From Amaurobius ferox (lineage: Eukaryota > Arthropoda > Arachnida > Araneae > Amaurobiidae): DNA of 64,000 nucleotides. Made by a program: the position numbers and the translations under genes. The notes under the pieces are model-generated. The model searched no databases and was not told the origin of the DNA. It was given only the letters and a program-made list of their open reading frames with translations. The stretch is from NCBI GenBank assembly GCA_951213105.1, contig OX578146.1, forward strand, positions 51,243,275-51,307,274, written 5' to 3'. Below, piece after piece: positions 33,936 through 45,287 of this stretch; within the stretch, counting starts at the first letter, position 1, and every line of letters starts with the position of its first letter.

Positions 33936-34354
33936 CTGAACATCGATTGCGTTGTTGTTGTTGAGACCCAGACCGTCCGACCTACCAGAAAGGTGTAAGG
34001 TAACTGTATGGACGGCCGGGAAGTGCCACCCAATTTAGACCAGAACCCAGTGGGGGAGGCATCCACAGGGACCGTACCCTCCTTCCCCTACCACCAACCT
34101 CTCGGAAGGACTTACGGACCCACATGTTTAACGTGATCGTACTCCGCATGAACACGGCGGCATTTTGTGGTAGCGTGCAAATCTAGCGCGCAAACCACGG
34201 GGATACCGCACCCGAGATGGCCAACAGCACGCGGTGTTCCGAGGTGGTCACCCACCAAGTACTAACCGCGCCCGATGCTGCTTGACTTCGGTGATCTAAC
34301 GAGAACCGGTGTTTTCAGCACGGTACGGCTGTTGGCCCTGAACATCGATTGCGT
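33936..34354 (-). mobile_element. Chimeric 5S-tRNA SINE, 17-bp target duplication
   Basis: The insert 33953-34337 (385 bp) is flanked by perfect 17-bp repeats CTGAACATCGATTGCGT at 33936-33952 and 34338-34354. Minus-strand order: G plus a near-complete 5S rRNA gene (34336 to 34220), a tRNA-like segment (34219 to about 34163) starting CTCGGGTGCGGTATCCCC, the common SINE body, then GGTCTCAACAACAACAAC. The tRNA part aligns with the head at 712-780 but has lost the B-box stretch. This is the longest member in the window and suggests an ancestral 5S + tRNA + body structure. Confidence 0.9.
34220..34336 (-). pseudogene. 5S rRNA-derived SINE head
   Basis: Reads GCCAACAGCCGTACCGTGCT, CACCGGTTCTCGTTAGATCA, CCGAAGTCAAGCAGCATCGG, GCGCGGTTAGTACTTGGTGG, then GTGACCACCTCGGAACACCG and CGTGCTGTTGGC. 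This is the animal 5S rRNA order from end to end in 117 nt (the gene is about 120), with matching 5' and 3' ends able to form helix I. The internal Pol III control region (about 34240-34290) is largely recognisable. It sits inside a SINE bounded by target duplications, so it is not a standard 5S gene. Confidence 0.88.
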
Positions 34355-34452
34355 GTAAAAAAAACAATCGGTTTCCAGTATTCACTGATTGTGATTTTTG
34401 TACCAAATTTTGTTCAAATCGCTTCATTCGTTCGTGAGATATCGTCTTCAAA

Positions 34453-34501
<49 letters not shown>

Positions 34502-34507
34502 GCCTCT

Positions 34508-34576
<69 letters not shown>

Positions 34577-35104
34577 GAGCCATCACCTCAAACACGTCTG
34601 ATTCGTGTTCAGGGATGCTTGAAACGTGCTTTCCCATCGAAAACTCGAATTCGAATTTTCGATTCCCTCACAATACTTTCTTTATACATTATACTATATA
34701 TATAAGGAAAGTAAAGATAGAAAGTTGTGTGCGCATGGTCAGACAGCCAAGTTCAATTATGCCATGATTGGAAGCACCGAGGGATTATTAATTAGTGCAT
34801 GTTCTAATTATCCATTTCGTTCAATCATTTTAAAAGAGTATCAAATTATCTTTCAAATTAATTTCAATTAAGAAATATATACGATTTAAACTATGACCGT
34901 GAAAGAATGTTGAAGTTTAACTTACGGCAAAACATGTAGTTCAAATAACAGTTGTCCAATTTTTTAAATCTACATCTTAAATTAAAATATGTACAATTAT
35001 CTTTCAAAATCATATTCGAGTTCCAGTCAACAGATACCTAAAATTCAAAATCCAAACTCTAATTACATTTTCCATATGTCAGTAATGTATTTAATTTTCC
35101 TTTA

Positions 35105-35895
35105 TTACTTTCCCAGCAATACATGGTAATGTATAGGGAAAGTATTGCAATCATGTCGAAAATCGCAACTCGAGTTTTCGACGGATCTACACGTTTCGAG
35201 AGCTCTAGAATACGAAAAAACTATTTTTAGCGTGACGTCTGTGTGTGTGTCTGTGTGTCTGTGAGTCTGTGTGTCTGTCTGTGTGTCTGTATGTCTGTCT
35301 GTGTAGATATTGTATCCACTCTAACTAAAAAACTAATTGACCGAATTTCATAAAATTTGGTAGGTAACTCAATTGTGGGCGACTCTGGTGCTGATTAGTT
35401 TTGGGTACGATTCGGGATAAAAGGACCCGCCTTTTTTTGCGAAATGGCCCGCAAAAGCTTGTATCCAATCTAGCTGAAAATCTAATGGACCGAATTTCAC
35501 AAAATTTGGTAGATAAGTCGCTTGTGGGTCGTCCTGGTGCTGATTAGATTTTGGTATGATTCGAAAAAAAAATAACCTGCCTTATTTTACAAAATTGCCC
35601 GCAAAAATCGACAAAATCTAAAATAAAAAACTACGTATGCTGAAATATATCCATTAAATGCTTGTTTTATACGTAATTTTTAACGAAGAAAAGAATAAGA
35701 CCAACCCTATTACACTAGGACTAGCCGTTCTCGAGATATTTTCATTTTTTTTCGTTTTTCTCTACGCCACTTTTGAAAATGAGTCCAGTTACCAAATGAG
35801 AACGAAAATTGAATTAATAGTGAATTAAATAGAATTAAAATAAAGAGAAGGTGTATATAAGTCTACAGGGAAAGTCATGTGCTGCCCACATCAGA
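35105..35895 (-). mobile_element. Family B element, copy B3 (best preserved)
   Basis: A palindrome with TTACTTTCCC and AGGGAAAGTA arms (35104-35143), then the GTCGAAAATCGCAACTCGAG block, GACGGATCTACACGTTTCGA, a GTGTCTGTGTG tract, and two copies of a 140-bp module (ACCGAATTTCATAAAATTTG; GTACGATTCGGGATAAAAGG; GCGAAATGGCCCGCAAAAGC). The other end is AGGGAAAGTCATGTGCTGCC then CACATCAGAT. The ends lie in T-runs, with no other duplication visible. Non-coding. Confidence 0.8.
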
Positions 35896-36169
35896 TTTTT
35901 TAATTTGGAATGATGAATCCCGTTACTATAACAACCATCGTATACTTCAAATATCGGATATCGGAATCAAATATCGAATCGAACAATTTTCAGTGTTGTA
36001 TCAATAACGTTATGTGATAAGTAAATTTTAATATTTTTATGTGAATGTTTTTAAGTTTAATGATAATTATTGGTTTAAAATTACTGTTGCAATTAAAATG
36101 CACATTTTTTAATAGAATTTGCCATCTCGAGAACAGGAAATGATAATCTTTACTAAGTCATCCTACTCC

Positions 36170-36520
36170 CTTCAAAATGTAAAGTAAAATCCATATCAGT
36201 CATTATTTAAGCTGTGTCCATAACTGATCCTGAAAAATAGTTGTTTCAGAACAAAATTTTGAATCTGAAGTGAAAATTCTCATTGAGCTTCACTACCTGT
36301 TCCATAATTTGATGCTGAATCTATATTAGTTATCATGTAAGCTCGATTTATACTCATTCTTGAAAAATAGATGTTTGAAGGACAATAAAAATTTTTTAAA
36401 CCCGAAATGGAGAAAGAACAGGGAGCGAAAATTCTTAGTGAAACCCCATCTTCGAAAACCTCATTCGAAATTTGATGCTGAATCCCTATTAGTCATTATC
36501 TAAGCTCACTTTCAAAATAT
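36170..36520 (-). repeat. Second copy of the 165-bp repeat, inverted
   Basis: AATCTATATTAGTTATCATG, TAAGCTCGATTTATAC, TTGAAAAATAGATGTTTGA and AAAATTCTTAGTGAAACCCC are the reverse complement of the units at 28890-30220. About two units remain. Confidence 0.65.
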
Positions 36521-38126
36521 AATTTTATTGCGAGAAAAAGTATTTTTAAGTTTGTAAAATATATTCGGAATTTTATATCTTCATTATTATTATTAACTTC
36601 GCCGTCCTTTTCACACATTATCACCCTTTTAGATTATTCACTTGTCATTGTTTTTAACTAGCTTATATTGATAGTTTGATACCATATGTCTGACGCAGCT
36701 TCTTTGGATCTTCTGCCAAATAATCCCAACCAACCAGCGTCGCCAAGACGGGGGTTTTGGGGTGTCTTGCACCTCCCAGGAACCCATTAAACCCAGTGAA
36801 TTTCGAAGAAATTATATTTGGAGAAATGGAAAACAAAATATTTGATTACCCCACCCCACCATAAATTTTTTTTTTTTTTGGCGAAGCTACTAATTTAAGA
36901 AGGAACACTGTTAAACATAAAGTTTGTAAGAAATTGATAGTTTAAATTATGTTTTGTATGTGATATTAATTACCGTAGCTAACAAGAAGTCAGATTCTTT
37001 AATAGAGTATATTCCCGTTGGTTCCTGGGAAACATGGGAGGTCTTAATGGTGAGAAGTTTATGGTATAGGTATATTTTAGTCGTATAGTTTATGATTATA
37101 GCTGTCCAAGGTTTGGAAACTGCATGCAGTAAATAAATTGGATATAAAAGGTTTACGTTGTAGCCTTAGATTGGTGTATATGAATGCAGATGTCGATGAA
37201 AAGAAGGGATGAGTTTATTCTATGATAATATTAATGGCGTGGGATAGAATTTACTAAAGTCACGTGACACGAATTTACTAAGGTCACGTAACATGGAAAA
37301 TAAATTTTGAATAATAGTTATGAACGTAAAGGGTACTTGGAGAAGTTAAAAATTATGTATCATGTATATAAGGATATTAGATGGACGGTAGTGGGTGGTA
37401 ATGGATGTACGAGAAAGTTGAGTGGCGCCTGACACTACAGATATTTTTTATTTATTGCTAACTACATAAATTAGTAAATAAACAAGCAAATGTTATTCAG
37501 ATTTGTTTATTCTCAAATTTGAAACCTTAAACCATGAACTGGGGGGGGGGGGGAGACCCAGAGAGAAACAAAGAAAAGATTCCAGCGGGAGCAGAAGAGA
37601 AAAAAAAGAGTGGATCTGTTTGTTCCGTTATCGTATATGCCTTCCCGTTTAATCTGTCCTTGCGTTTAAATATAGTTAGCTGAGAATCGTTTTTCGGAGT
37701 TGAGTGCATTCGTTCCTGAGTCAGTGATAATTATAGTACTCAGACGATAACACCGCTCAGCTGGCGGCAAGCAGTCTTAATGTTGGAATCCGTTTTTTTT
37801 TTCCCCCTTATGTTGATAACTATGACACACAACAGTTACTGCTGCTTGCTAAAAGCCAGCTAGCTCATTTGGCAAAAGTAATTAAACAGAAAAGCTTCTT
37901 GCGACTTTTACATTTCTTGTGTCACTCTGCCGAGATCCTTGAACTTGAATTACTGGAATATCGTTTTCCAAACTGTGTTTCAAAAAACCGGTGTTTCTTT
38001 CACGCATACATCCGGAGGTTGAAGGGGGGGGGGGGGGGGGGCAACCCCAAAAGAAACGACTATTCGTTATTGATCATTATATTACCGATCCAAAACTTAA
38101 TTACTGTATCTCTCTATATTAAAAAA
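36521..38126. other. Unassigned spacer
   Basis: No gene found. G-runs at 37541-37552 and 38024-38041. Small open frames (37527-37709, 37869-38150) run through these homopolymers and are not credible. Confidence 0.4.
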
Positions 38127-40211
38127 ACAAGAAAGATCAATCATGCATAAGCATTGATTATGAAACACTTTCCAACTGAAATGCAATTTCATTTAAAAAT
38201 CTCTAAAATGTGATACATTCAGTGGTGATATCTTTTACATTATCACAGTACTACAGTAATTTATTATACTTAAATATTTAAAACTGTATCGAAATATAAA
38301 TCATCTGATTCTCTATGCAAAATCAATGAATATTTCATTCATATAACTTGCATTCCAGACTACAGAGCTAAATAATTTTGTGAGAAAAAAATTCAGAAAT
38401 TCTTATATAACTCACCTTACAATCTCTTGAGATATTTGCATTCTGCATAAGTTAAAATTAGGCTTCGTTGAAGAAATAATAAAAGTTTAGGGATCATTTA
38501 AAATCACAACTATTGTAATTGCGTAGGCACAGAATTTAGATACACAGATAATACAGATACACAGATAATATATGTGTGTGCGTATGTATGTATTCAAAGT
38601 ATTGGAATCGTGCAGAAGATCGGAACTCGAATTTTCGAAGGATCTACACGTTTTGGGACTTCCAGAACACGAAAAACTATTTTTAGAAAGACGTCTGTGT
38701 GTAAGTGTGTATCTGTGTGTGTTTCTGTGTGTCTGTGAGGATATTGCATCCACTCTAACTGAAACTGAAAAACTAATGGACCGAATTTAATAACATTTGG
38801 TAGGTAAGTTTTTTGTGGGAAACCCTCATGTTAATTTGATTATAGTACGATTCGTAATAAAAGAATCTGCCTTCTTTGCGAAATGGCCGGCAGAAATGGT
38901 CTTTATCCACTCTAGCTAAAAACTAATGGACCAAATTTATCACAATTCGGTGTATAATATTTCAATAACCTACAAGTGAGTTATATACCAAATTTAACAA
39001 AATTTGTTATATAAATCACTTGTAGGTTATTCTAGTACGATTCGGGAAAAAGGAACGGGCTGTTTTTGCGAAATGACCCGCAAAAATCGTTAATTATAAA
39101 AATAAAAGACTACGTGTGCTCAATTATATCAATTAAATTCCTATTTTATACGTGATTTTTGACAACAAAAAGAATAAGACTAACCCCATTACTCTAGGAC
39201 TAGCCGTTCTTGAGATATTTTAGTTTTTTTTTTCTGCGCTTTTCGCTACGCCACTTTTGACAATAAGTCCATGTATTAAATGAGAACCAAATTTAAGTTT
39301 AACGTTCAAATTCAATGTCATTTAAAATACTTATGGATGTTATTTTGTGCAGATAAACTCAAATTATTATTGAAGAAATAAAGAGAACGTGAATATGAGT
39401 CTACAGAGAAAGACATGTGCTGCCCATACATCAGAATTTTTAACAATATTACAACAATGATTTATAGAAGTGAACGGGGATTATTTGCAGGCCATTTCGA
39501 AAAAAATGTAGGATCTATATTTAAAGATCCACCAAATTGTTGTAGAATAAAATATTCTACAAATTTAAGCTGTGTACCAAATTTTAATTCTCTAGGACGT
39601 AGGAAAGTGCATTAAAAACGCCATCAAATAAGTATATCATGAAAAGTTATATAAAATTAAAAAAAAATTTGAAAAATTGTTATCTACCAAATTTATTTTT
39701 AAAAAGTGAAGTCTCTCTCATATACAAAATAATTAAACTCTTGGAAAGATATTTATTATATAATATATCTATTTTTTCCTTCTGGAGGATATCGCAAAAG
39801 TCAGAATTTAATTGAATTCGTTTTTCTCCCTATATTAAATAATTTTTAATTAAAAAACTACCTAACAAATTTTACTGAAATTTTTTTTATATATTTTTTG
39901 AGATAATGTGAATATTTTCTAAAAATTTCGAAGCAATTTGTGAATTTTAAATGTGCTTAAAAAATGTTTGAAAAATTAGCTCCCATAGGGTTCAATGTAT
40001 TTCATTTTTTCAACCCGGGTTCAATAAAAAACTAATTGGGTGATATGATTTATTTATATTCCCATAGGTCCCACAGACCGTCTGAAAAGCATACTAAAAT
40101 TTCATTTTGATGAAGTCATTTTTACGGCAGTTATCGTGCTAACGGACAGACAGACAGACAGAATGAACAAAGTCATAAACACTTTTCAACTATGTTGTAA
40201 AGTGTTAAAAA
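38127..40211 (+). mobile_element. Family C element C2 with nested B, near-duplicate of C1
   Basis: Follows C1 (14775-16840) almost base for base, including the nested B segment (about 38590-39440), the opposed B modules (38966-39028) and the GACAGACAGACAGA tract before the terminal hairpin. The flanking sequences differ, so this is a second insertion of the composite rather than a segmental duplication of the region. Confidence 0.78.
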
Positions 40212-40329
40212 GTAGCTGACGTCGCTGCCGCTGTTTGACAAATTTCGTGTTCCTCCAGTTTTTCTGTCACGTACCGCAAATTCTATATCATACGAAATCA
40301 GGAAATTTGGTACATTTGTAGAGAAATAG

Positions 40330-40718
40330 AATCAAGCTCTAGAGACGATCCCCAACGGGCGAATTACGATGGCGTAGCAAGCGGCATTAAAGTACTCGTA
40401 AAGCGAGTTCAGCGTATGTTAGCGAGTTATAGGCGAAGCCTCCCGACTCGCGAATAGAGAGGGGTTAGTGAGCGGCAGACAATGGAGGACTGAGCCCCGG
40501 GGTTCTGCTAGCGTCAGCGAACATGGGACACGTAGGTGGCCGTGTGCGCTATCCAGATTGAAAGAGCTCGCAAAGCAATCTCTAAGGATGGGGAGTGTTA
40601 GATGACAAGGGACGATCCCAACGGGCGTATTACGCCTGTTTAGCAGGTGGCACGAAGTGCTCGTGAAGCGAGTTACGGGAATTGGCGAACGTAGCGAGCA
40701 GGGGACGAAACCCCCTAG
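40330..40718 (+). mobile_element. GC-rich island ending like a Helitron 3' terminus
   Basis: About 390 bp, much richer in GC than all neighbours. GACGATCCC, AACGGGCG and ATTACG blocks occur at 40344 and 40611. GCGAG-type words recur (AAGCGAGTT twice, TAGCGAG twice, CTCGC). The right end is GGGG-ACGAAA-CCCC (40701-40715) running into CTAG (40715-40718) followed by T, the hairpin-then-CTAG-T layout of Helitron 3' ends. The 5' TC end cannot be fixed; TCAAGC at 40332 is a candidate. No ORF of use. Confidence 0.45.
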
Positions 40719-40775
40719 TATACAAAAATATATGTAATAGCCCCTCTAAAGTTCCATTCACCCCAGTGGTGTAAA

Positions 40776-41350
40776 TTGTGCCAGGGCACACCAGGGCGCT
40801 GTCTTGGTACTTTTTTACGTAACTAGGTTGCGCCCTGCCTTACAAAATAACAATAAATACTTTTATTTTAATTTGCTTTATTTAACATTAATTTGTTATG
40901 TGTCTATCTGAACAAAATTTAACTGAGCACAAGGGCTCCTTTTTGTATAACAAGATAATAATTATTTGAATGGAAGACACTTGAATCGAAACTATGTTTC
41001 CGCAATGCCTTCGGCTTGTCAACACAGAGCACAAAATAACAAAGAAAATATAACATGAATGTATACACACACACACATACTTACAAAGACATCACCTCAA
41101 AAACGTCTGATTTATGTTCAGGGATGCTTGAAACGTGCTTTCTCGTCGAAAACTCGAATTCGGATTTATGACCCCGTCACAATAGTTTCCTTATATATTA
41201 TTCTATGTATAATAAAAGTAATATTAATAAACAACATGTTAACAACTGTGACACCACCATATTGTAGCTTAACGTAATTACTACTAGTATTTTATGTCAT
41301 TGTGTTGCAGTTTGTAAAGCTCCCAGACACTATTTATTTTACAATAACGC
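40776..41350. mobile_element. Possible hAT-like element with CAGTGG ends
   Basis: CAGTGGTGTAAATTGTGCC near 40776 faces AATAACGCCACTG ending near 41355, which form short inverted ends. Flanking 8-mers do not match, so this is tentative. An A-hairpin fragment lies inside. Confidence 0.3.
41064..41220 (-). mobile_element. Family A hairpin-side fragment
   Basis: CA microsatellite, then CATCACCTCAAAAACGTCTG, TTCAGGGATGCTTGAAACGT, GTCGAAAACTCGAATTCGG and ACCCCGTCACAATAGTTTCC lead into a decayed hairpin. The remaining three quarters of A are absent. Confidence 0.7.
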
Positions 41351-41864
41351 CACTGAATTAAGCCCCCCCCCCCCCCACACACACACAACCTTCTGTCAAA
41401 ATGTTCTGAAATAAACACTGCACGGAACAACAGTGTTCTGTGGTTCACATTTATATGAAATGAATATGTGTTTCGCGATAAAATCTGGAAGGAAAAAAAT
41501 GCTCCGACTGGCGATCGACCCACTTGTGTACTGGCGTATTGTTCATGGGAGACATATCAGATATGTCACTCTACTATCAGTTAAGTGCAGTCACACATTC
41601 TATAAGTTAAGTGCAGTAGACCGGGTAGATGTATCTACGCCCGGAAATTTCACAGTTTCTCACAATCGTTTCGGTTCCGCAAATTTAGTGTTTAATGTTT
41701 GGAAACTCTGGAGAATCATTTCAGAAGTTAATAGCAAATTTGATTTATCAAAGTTAATGCCAAAGTTGATAGCAGATTTGAGTTGATCAGTAAATTAGAG
41801 GTTTTGACGGTTTTGGTACGTTTGGAATCTTTATGTGAATTATACATAAATTAAACTTTTAAAA
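41221..41864. other. Unassigned spacer
   Basis: C-run at 41364-41376. An open frame of 117 codons (41433-41786, plus) has no recognisable motif. Confidence 0.4.
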
Positions 41865-42646
41865 ATCTGACGTGGGCAACACATGACTTTCCTTATGTAA
41901 TGCATGAATTGACTACTTTTACAGTAAAAAAAAAAATAGATTATTCTTATAGTAGATACTTATATTCTTCCAAGATATTGATTTTCGTCAATAAGTTGTC
42001 ATTTTCATTGATTTAGCGTCATTTTTTATCCATTTGGCGAGATTTTCGTTAATTTGGCAACATTTAAAAAACTCGACAAGTTGACAACATTCCGGCAAAA
42101 TCGTCGCCAAAAATCTCCCCAAGCGTTATGGACGGAGAGGAATACGTTATTCTTATAGCAGATAAATAGACTATTAGCGTTCAATTACAAAAGTATTACT
42201 GAAAGTATCTTTTCTAATGAATGGAACGATCTAGATCCACGAGAATGATGTCAACCCCAATTTATCGCATGATATTACATATGAAAAAGTGAACATGTTT
42301 CTCAACAGTTAATATATATTTTTTTTTAATATATGGGATTCTTTGACAAATTTATTTGTAAAATGTACACTATCTCGAGAACGTTTTATGCTAACGTTCT
42401 TTAGTTTATGTCAATCATTTTTCTAGGAAAAAAATACATAAGAAATGTCTATTTGCGTAACTTTATTAAAGGTTTTGATTTTATGATGAGTTTTCAAAAT
42501 TTCACTCGAAAATTTAGGGGGATTCTGAACATTCGATAATGGTTTTAAAACAATAGGCTTCTAGTGTTCACAAATTGTAATTTTTGTACCAAATTTCATT
42601 CAAATCGCTCCATTCGTTCGTGAGATATCGTCTCCACAGACTCACT

Positions 42647-42700
<54 letters not shown>

Positions 42701-42832
42701 TCACCTCAAAAAATGTTCGATTCGTGATCAGGGATGCTTTAAACATGCTCTCCTGTCGAAAACTCGGATTCGAATTTTCGACCCCAATCACAATATTTCT
42801 TTATACTTTATACTATGTATATAAGGAAAGTA
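41865..42832 (-). mobile_element. Family A element, copy A4
   Basis: Starts ATCTGACGTGGGCAACACAT then GACTTTCCTTATGTAATGCA; ends GACCCCAATCACAATATTTC and a hairpin closing GGAAAGTA. CA microsatellite at 42649-42697. The GGCGA/GGCAA blocks (42030-42130), TCTAGATCCACGAGAATGAT and TATCTCGAGAACGTTTTATG are all present, so it is near full length. Confidence 0.8.
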
Positions 42833-43069
42833 ACAACGTGAGCATGTAAAGCTTGATGAGTGCGGTACATTTAATGTTATAAAACTGTGAAGAATACTTG
42901 TCTAATAAAAATCCCAAATCACACCTTTTCAGACATAAAAGCACATAATGAGCTTTATGTAACACGTGTAAATATCTAAAAATTAGTTTTCGACTTTCTA
43001 ACGATGAGTTATAAAAAATTTATAATTAAAAAATATATATTAATTTTTGCTTTCTCACAAAATATAATA

Positions 43070-43350
43070 TAGTACGGAAAAAGTATTGTTTTTACGGAAA
43101 ATTTTCGAATGAGATTTTGCCGCTAATATATGTTTTAAGACCTCCTGAACACGTTTTGACTATTTTTGAAGTGATGTCCGTCCGTCTATCTGTGGAACGC
43201 GTTTTGACTATTTTTGGAGTGATGTTGGTCTGTCTGGTGGCTGTGGTCGATTTCTTGCACACAATAGCAGCCATAAGTATTAATGGATTTTCACTAAACT
43301 TTATATCCGACTTCGCTATCAAAAAAAATCTAGGACTGATAGAATTTTTT
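43070..43350 (-). mobile_element. Hairpin-side fragment of an A-related family
   Basis: ACGGAAAAAGTATTGTTTTT, GAACACGTTTTGACTATTTT and GAAGTGATGTCCGTCCGTCT imitate the A layout. The segment around CGCGTTTTGACTATTTTTGG is duplicated. It abuts A2 at 43398. Confidence 0.5.
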
Positions 43351-43397
43351 TAAATTCGAGCGAAAACTTCGAGATTTATTTGAAATTTTATATTTTT

Positions 43398-44350
43398 TAC
43401 TTTCCTTATATACATAATGTATAAGGAAAGTATTGTGACGGGGGTCGAAAATTCGAATTCGAGTTTTCGACGGGAGAGCACGTTTTCAAGCATCCCTGAT
43501 CACGAATCAAACATTTTTGAAGTGATGTCTGTGTGTGTGTGGTGTGTGTGTGAAAGTATGTGTGTGTGTGTGTATGTGTCAGTGAGTCTGTGGAGACGAT
43601 AACTGACGAACGAAATGGACCGATTCGAACCAAATTTGGTACAAAAATCACAATCCGTAAACACTGGAAGCCTATTGTTTTTATACACAATCGAATGTTC
43701 AGAACCCCTTAAATTTTCGAATGAAATTTTGAAAAAAATCGTCAAAAAACCAAAACCACTAATAAAGTTACGCAAAATAGACATTTCTTATGTAATTTTT
43801 CATAGAAAACGATTGACATAAATTTCAGAATGCTAACATGAACCGTTCTCGAGATATTGCACATTTTTTTTTAAAAATTATCAAAAAGTCATCTAAAATA
43901 AAAAAAAAATATTTCCTATTGAGAAACATGTTCACTTTTCATACGTAATACCATGCGATAAATTGGGTGACATCATTCTCGTGGATCTAGCTCGTTCCAT
44001 TCATGAAAAAAGATACTTTGAGTAATACTTTTGTATTTGAACGCCAATAGTCATTTATCTGCTGTAAGAATAACTTATTTCTTCTTCCATAACGCTTGGC
44101 GATATTTTGGCGACAAATTTGGCAGAATGTCGCCAACTTGGCGACTTTTTAAAAGTTGCCAATTAATGAAAATCTCGCCAAACGGATAAAAATGACGCTA
44201 AATCAATGAAAATGACGACTAATTGTCGGAAATTCAATATCTTGGAAAGAATATTAGTATCTACTATAAGAAAAACCTATTTTTTTTACTGTAAAAGTAG
44301 TAAATTCATTACATTATATAAGGAAAGTCATGTGTTGCCCACATCAGATT
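43398..44350 (-). mobile_element. Family A element, copy A2
   Basis: Same layout as A1: hairpin 43398-43432, the GGGGTCGAAAATTCGAATTC block, GT tract 43528-43580, ACCGATTCGAACCAAATTTG, AACCGTTCTCGAGATATTGC, GGATCTAGCTCGTTCCATTC, GGCGATATTTTGGCGACAAA and the end GTCATGTGTTGCCCACATCA at about 44345. Little divergence from A1 and A3. Confidence 0.82.
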
Positions 44351-44405
44351 TTTTCTTTTAAGTTGTTGGTGTGTGTTTAAGGATTTTCCTAAGAATCATC
44401 ATGTA

Positions 44406-45287
44406 CAGGGTGATTATAATTAAAGTTACGATTTTAAAAGGCTGTAAAGTAAGAACCACTGGTCAGAATTACCTGAAATTTGACATGAATAAACGTGAAG
44501 CAATGAAATTTTGTTTGGCGAAGGAAAAAAAAATACTTCAAAAATGTACCGCTAGACGACGCTGTATTTACCAAACACGGGGTGTTGTTAGCCGAAAGAA
44601 ACCAATAGTCAACTAAAGAAAACGACAATTTAATCAACGTCACTTAATTTAATAATTGACATGCTGTCCACCGTGCTCGGTTACGAGTTGGAAGCGCAAA
44701 ACAACAGATCGGAGTGTATCAGAGGTGATCCTATGAATGTGGTGAGTAATGCGTGCTTTTAAGTCAGCTAAGTTTGCAATCCGACCACTGTACACCACAT
44801 TTTTGAGGTGCCCCCTAAGCCAGAAGTCGCAAGGATTAAGGTCAGGTGAACGTGGCGGCCAGACTGTTGAAAAATGAGGCTGATAATTCTGTCATTTCCG
44901 AAATGAATATTCAGCAGCTGCTTCACTGGTGTTGCAATGTGCGGAGGAGCGCCATCTTGCATAAAAGTTGTGATTTCCAGAGAACTGCATGTGCTCCTCG
45001 CTTTTATCACAACTGTGTTGTGCGGTGCGCATGCTCAGTCTTAATTAGCATACCTCCAAATTAGAGGTGTGCTTCCGCGCGCGACCTAGCGGCTAAGTTT
45101 TTCGTCAAGCAAATTCCATGTTGGATTCGTACATTGCCATCTATCGGTACATTTTTAAAGTAATTTTTTTTTTCGTCAAACAAAATTCCATTGCTTCACG
45201 TATACTCAAGTCAAATTTCAGGTCATTCTGACCGGTAGTTCTTACTTTACAGCTTTTTAAAATCGCAACTTTAATTATAATCACCCT
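44406..45287 (-). mobile_element. Mariner element of rosa-like type, internally deleted
   Basis: Ends CAGGGTGATTATAATTAAAG (44406) and, inverted, AGGGTGATTATAATTAAAGT (ending about 45287) are TIRs that stay similar for about 120 bp. A TA lies outside the left end; the right end has lost its terminal C. The interior carries the C-terminal half of a transposase on the minus strand; the N-terminal half is gone. About 880 bp against about 1.3 kb or more for complete relatives. Confidence 0.8.
44650..45010 (-). pseudogene. Mariner transposase C-terminal fragment, frameshifted
   Basis: Minus-strand translation gives FMQDGAPPHIATPVKQLL (second catalytic Asp in QDG), then FGNDRIIS, a frameshift near 44858, then WPPRSPDLNPCDFWLRGHL (third acidic position) and a C-terminus ending GGQHVNY and stop near 44650. 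The gap between the two catalytic aspartates is about 41 residues, consistent with DD41D rosa-type mariners. The first catalytic Asp and the DNA-binding domain are missing, so it cannot be active. Confidence 0.8.

Larger units (their letters stand above)
32062..34713 (-). mobile_element. Family A element A5, enlarged by tandem duplication and a SINE
   Basis: Starts AATCTGATGTGGGCAGCACA with TGACTTTCCTTATATAATGC and ends in the TACATTATACTATATATATA palindrome closing GGAAAGTA (34706-34713). The TTTGGCGACATTTTTATCAA block is expanded several times (32470-33120). A segment of about 450 bp (33313-33763) is repeated from 33764, and only the second copy carries the SINE (33953-34337). CT/CA microsatellites replace the usual GT tract (33604-33645, 34455-34577). 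At 2.65 kb it is almost three times the usual A length. Confidence 0.75.

Noticed and set aside
34220..34336. Functional 5S rRNA gene
   Set aside because: It is embedded in a SINE with target duplications and joined directly to SINE body; no terminator T-run follows the 5S part.
34349..34705. 118-codon serine/leucine-rich ORF
   Set aside because: Translation of a CT microsatellite within element A5.
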